From NCBI GenBank assembly GCA_025210965.1, contig JAOAQY010000213.1, positions 1-61,872 on the forward strand: a DNA stretch of 61,872 nucleotides. Reading direction: 5' to 3'. The notes beneath the pieces were generated by a model, which searched no databases, was not told where the DNA came from, and saw only the letters and a program-made list of their open reading frames with translations. Made by a program: the position numbers and the translations under genes. Below are positions 60,180 to 61,872 of the stretch, piece by piece. The DNA is from Tissierellales bacterium. GTDB taxonomy: Bacteria > Bacillota > Clostridia > Tissierellales > JAOAQY01. How positions within the stretch are numbered: the stretch's first letter is position 1; every line of letters begins with the position of its first letter.

Positions 60180-61751
60180 CTAGGCAGTTTTAACGTTACT
60201 CTCGTCTATTGAAACTTCCTCAACATTGGTTTTTTTACCAAATATTCTTATCACTGCATAAAGTGCTACAAGTCCTAAACCTAAACTAATAAATGGATTA
60301 AGACCAAGCCCTGCTGGCACAAAACCAAATACAATTGAAACCAAACCTACCGTGACCGCATAAGGTAATTGTGTCTTAACATGAGCTACGTGATCACAAG
60401 CACTCGCCATAGATGACATTATGGTTGTATCTGATACTGGAGAACAATGATCTCCTAACACAGCTCCTGTCAAAACAGCTCCGATAGTAGGTACTATCAT
60501 TGGTACTCCACCCATTGTAAATGCAAGCTCTATTGCCAATGGCATAACTATAGAATTCGCACCCCAAGATGTTCCAGTAGCAAAAGCTATAACAGCTGGA
60601 ACCAAGAACATCAAAAGTGGCAATAAGCTAGCTGGTAAATTTATTTGCTGCGCTTGTGCAACTATAAACTTAGCTGTCCCTAAATCTTTATTTACTGCTC
60701 CTAGTGACCATGCTAGTGTAAGAATCATTGCTGCAACAGTCATTGATTTTACTCCAGATACCCACGCATCTACTAATTCTTTTACTGACAAAATTCTCTG
60801 TACTAATGTCATCAATCCAGCTACTATGATACCTGCAAATGATGCCCAAAGAAGTACTACACTTGCATCTGCATTACCGAATGCTTCTTGCAATCCTGCA
60901 CCTTCAAGACCTCCACCATTTACATATAATCCTGTTATAGTAACTACTATTACTGTTAAAATAGGTACTATTGCATTATACCATCTGTATTTTCCTGTTT
61001 CATTCTCAAAATCTTGTGCTTCATCTGAAACCATAGGAGTAGCACCATCTGCTAATACTTTTCCAGTTGATTTAGCTCTACGCTCTGCTTTAGCCATTGG
61101 TCCGAAATCTCTTCCAGTCCAAATGATCAAAAATACAAAAGCTAATCCCAATAAACTATAAAATCTATATGGAATAGTTTCTAAAAACACTCCGTATGCT
61201 TCCATATTAACTCCGACATTTGCAAGACCATCTTTTATAAGTCCTATTTCCATACCTACCCAAGTAGAAATAAGTGCTATACTAGAAACTGGAGCTGCTG
61301 TAGAATCAACTATATAAGCCAATTTTTCTCTTGGAACTTTCATTCTATCAGTAATTGGTCTCATTGTGTTTCCAACAATCAATGAATTTGCATAATCATC
61401 AAAGAATATTACAAACCCCATGGCCCATGTAGCTAAAAGTGATGATCTAGAATTTTTAGCTTTAGAAACGATTAAATTTCCAATTCCTCTTGTCCCACCA
61501 TTTCTGTTTAAAATTCCTATAAGTCCACCTATACTTAAACAAAATATAAGTATTGATATATTCCAACTATCATTTAGTGAACCTACAATATAATGATTAA
61601 GTGTCTGAGTAAAACCTGTTAATAAATTTCCTCCTAAAATAGTTGCTCCAATCAAAATTGCAACGAATAATGATAACAATACTTCTTGAGTAATAAGTGC
61701 TAAAACAATTGCAACTATCGGTGGTATAATTGATAACCATCCAAAATCCAT
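60180..61751 (-). CDS. NhaC-family Na+/H+ antiporter-like transporter
   Basis: The 523-residue protein has about eleven to twelve membrane helices. Family features include IFFDDYANSLIVGNTMRPITDRM near residue 117 and a late GAVLGDHCSPVSDTTIMSSMASACDH, the signature of NhaC transporters. Members exchange sodium and protons, and several clostridial relatives are controlled by amino acid riboswitches and may carry amino acids; the substrate is thus open. AGGAGGA RBS upstream. Its leader holds a possible attenuator. Confidence 0.9.
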   Translation of the reverse strand: MDFGWLSIIPPIVAIVLALITQEVLLSLFVAILIGATILGGNLLTGFTQTLNHYIVGSLNDSWNISILIFCLSIGGLIGILNRNGGTRGIGNLIVSKAKNSRSSLLATWAMGFVIFFDDYANSLIVGNTMRPITDRMKVPREKLAYIVDSTAAPVSSIALISTWVGMEIGLIKDGLANVGVNMEAYGVFLETIPYRFYSLLGLAFVFLIIWTGRDFGPMAKAERRAKSTGKVLADGATPMVSDEAQDFENETGKYRWYNAIVPILTVIVVTITGLYVNGGGLEGAGLQEAFGNADASVVLLWASFAGIIVAGLMTLVQRILSVKELVDAWVSGVKSMTVAAMILTLAWSLGAVNKDLGTAKFIVAQAQQINLPASLLPLLMFLVPAVIAFATGTSWGANSIVMPLAIELAFTMGGVPMIVPTIGAVLTGAVLGDHCSPVSDTTIMSSMASACDHVAHVKTQLPYAVTVGLVSIVFGFVPAGLGLNPFISLGLGLVALYAVIRIFGKKTNVEEVSIDESNVKTA

Positions 61752-61806
61752 AATACTTCCTCCTCTATTTTTGTAATCCCTATCTATCTCTCAGCATTTT
61801 TAGCAA

Positions 61807-61854
61807 TAAAAAAAAACAATAGACAATCACGCTATTGTTTATAATCAAACAATA
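61807..61854 (-). promoter_or_regulatory. Attenuator-like leader of the NhaC gene
   Basis: On the minus strand TATTGTTT and AAACAATA can pair (61833-61854), or AACAATAG and CTATTGTT with a following run of nine T residues (61815-61839 plus 61807-61814). The two hairpins share bases and exclude each other, as in riboswitch platforms. Any aptamer would lie beyond 61872. Confidence 0.6.
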
Positions 61855-61872
61855 CCTATCTTGTCCCTACTC

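Noticed and set aside
1-61872. Phage, transposon, CRISPR array, tRNA or rRNA genes
   Set aside because: I looked for typical repeats, integrase or transposase motifs and tRNA-like cloverleaves and saw none; a tRNA scan would settle this.

Overview
The window reads as chromosomal DNA of a low-GC, anaerobic Gram-positive bacterium of the class Clostridia (Peptostreptococcaceae-like). This is an inference from AT-rich codon use, strong AGGAGG-type ribosome binding sites, class III fructose-bisphosphatase, a Firmicutes-type LiaRS-like system, S-box and PyrR-type leaders, a hydrogenase-linked TM1266-type small protein and cobalamin synthesis. I see no tRNA, rRNA, CRISPR array, insertion sequence or prophage. 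Gene density is high, and almost every transcription unit ends in a visible intrinsic terminator, many of them shared by convergent genes.

Region by region. (1) 1-7640, minus strand: a cobalamin operon (cbiP-cbiB-cobD-cobU-cobS-cobC-cbiA, an ECF S component, start of a further gene). It has a consensus promoter, a cobalamin riboswitch and a leader terminator. (2) 7810-8140: a short orphan gene. (3) 8157-10238: psuG and an HTH-fused psuK-type kinase (pseudouridine breakdown). (4) 10273-12893: SAM riboswitch and metNIQ methionine importer. (5) 12897-21585, minus: a HAD-like protein, ndk, the TldD/PmbA pair, a CYTH protein, a phosphoesterase, a YhaN/YhaO-like (SbcCD-like) pair and a YbaK-type deacylase. 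(6) 21714-26806: cheB, degV, a lysophospholipase-like hydrolase, a SEC-C protein, a TM1266-type protein and birA. (7) 26966-31652, plus: a CssRS-like two-component system next to htrA, then an HD-GYP protein with an altered HD motif. (8) 31690-36692, minus: a DUF4380-like protein, fbp, HU, a zinc-finger/SHOCT protein and a TetR regulator. (9) 36834-46054: two envelope-stress-like groups, PspC/LiaF-like/cardiolipin synthase on plus and a seven-gene LiaRS-like module on minus, separated by a TIGR00300-family protein. (10) 46142-49355: a histidine phosphatase, an ABC exporter and a PHP phosphatase. (11) 49519-51210: pyrBI behind a PyrR-type attenuator. (12) 51264-56263, minus: a GH18 protein, a NapH-like iron-sulfur membrane protein with a 43-residue CXXC partner, surE and pepD. 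(13) 56269-61872, minus: cheY-cheA-cheW, a lipoprotein and an NhaC antiporter with an attenuator-like leader cut by the window edge.

The genes fit a housekeeping chromosome segment rather than an island. The strongest regulatory theme is RNA-based control: cobalamin, SAM, pyrimidine and perhaps NhaC leaders. The second is envelope stress: CssRS/HtrA, the LiaRS-like module, PspC proteins, cardiolipin synthase, and lipoproteins with beta-strand repeats. The most interesting new observation is a 27-bp element, 23/27 identical between two copies. Each copy sits exactly 11 bp upstream of a -10 box, in front of the two effector units of the LiaRS-like module. It is a good candidate for the operator of that module's response regulator.
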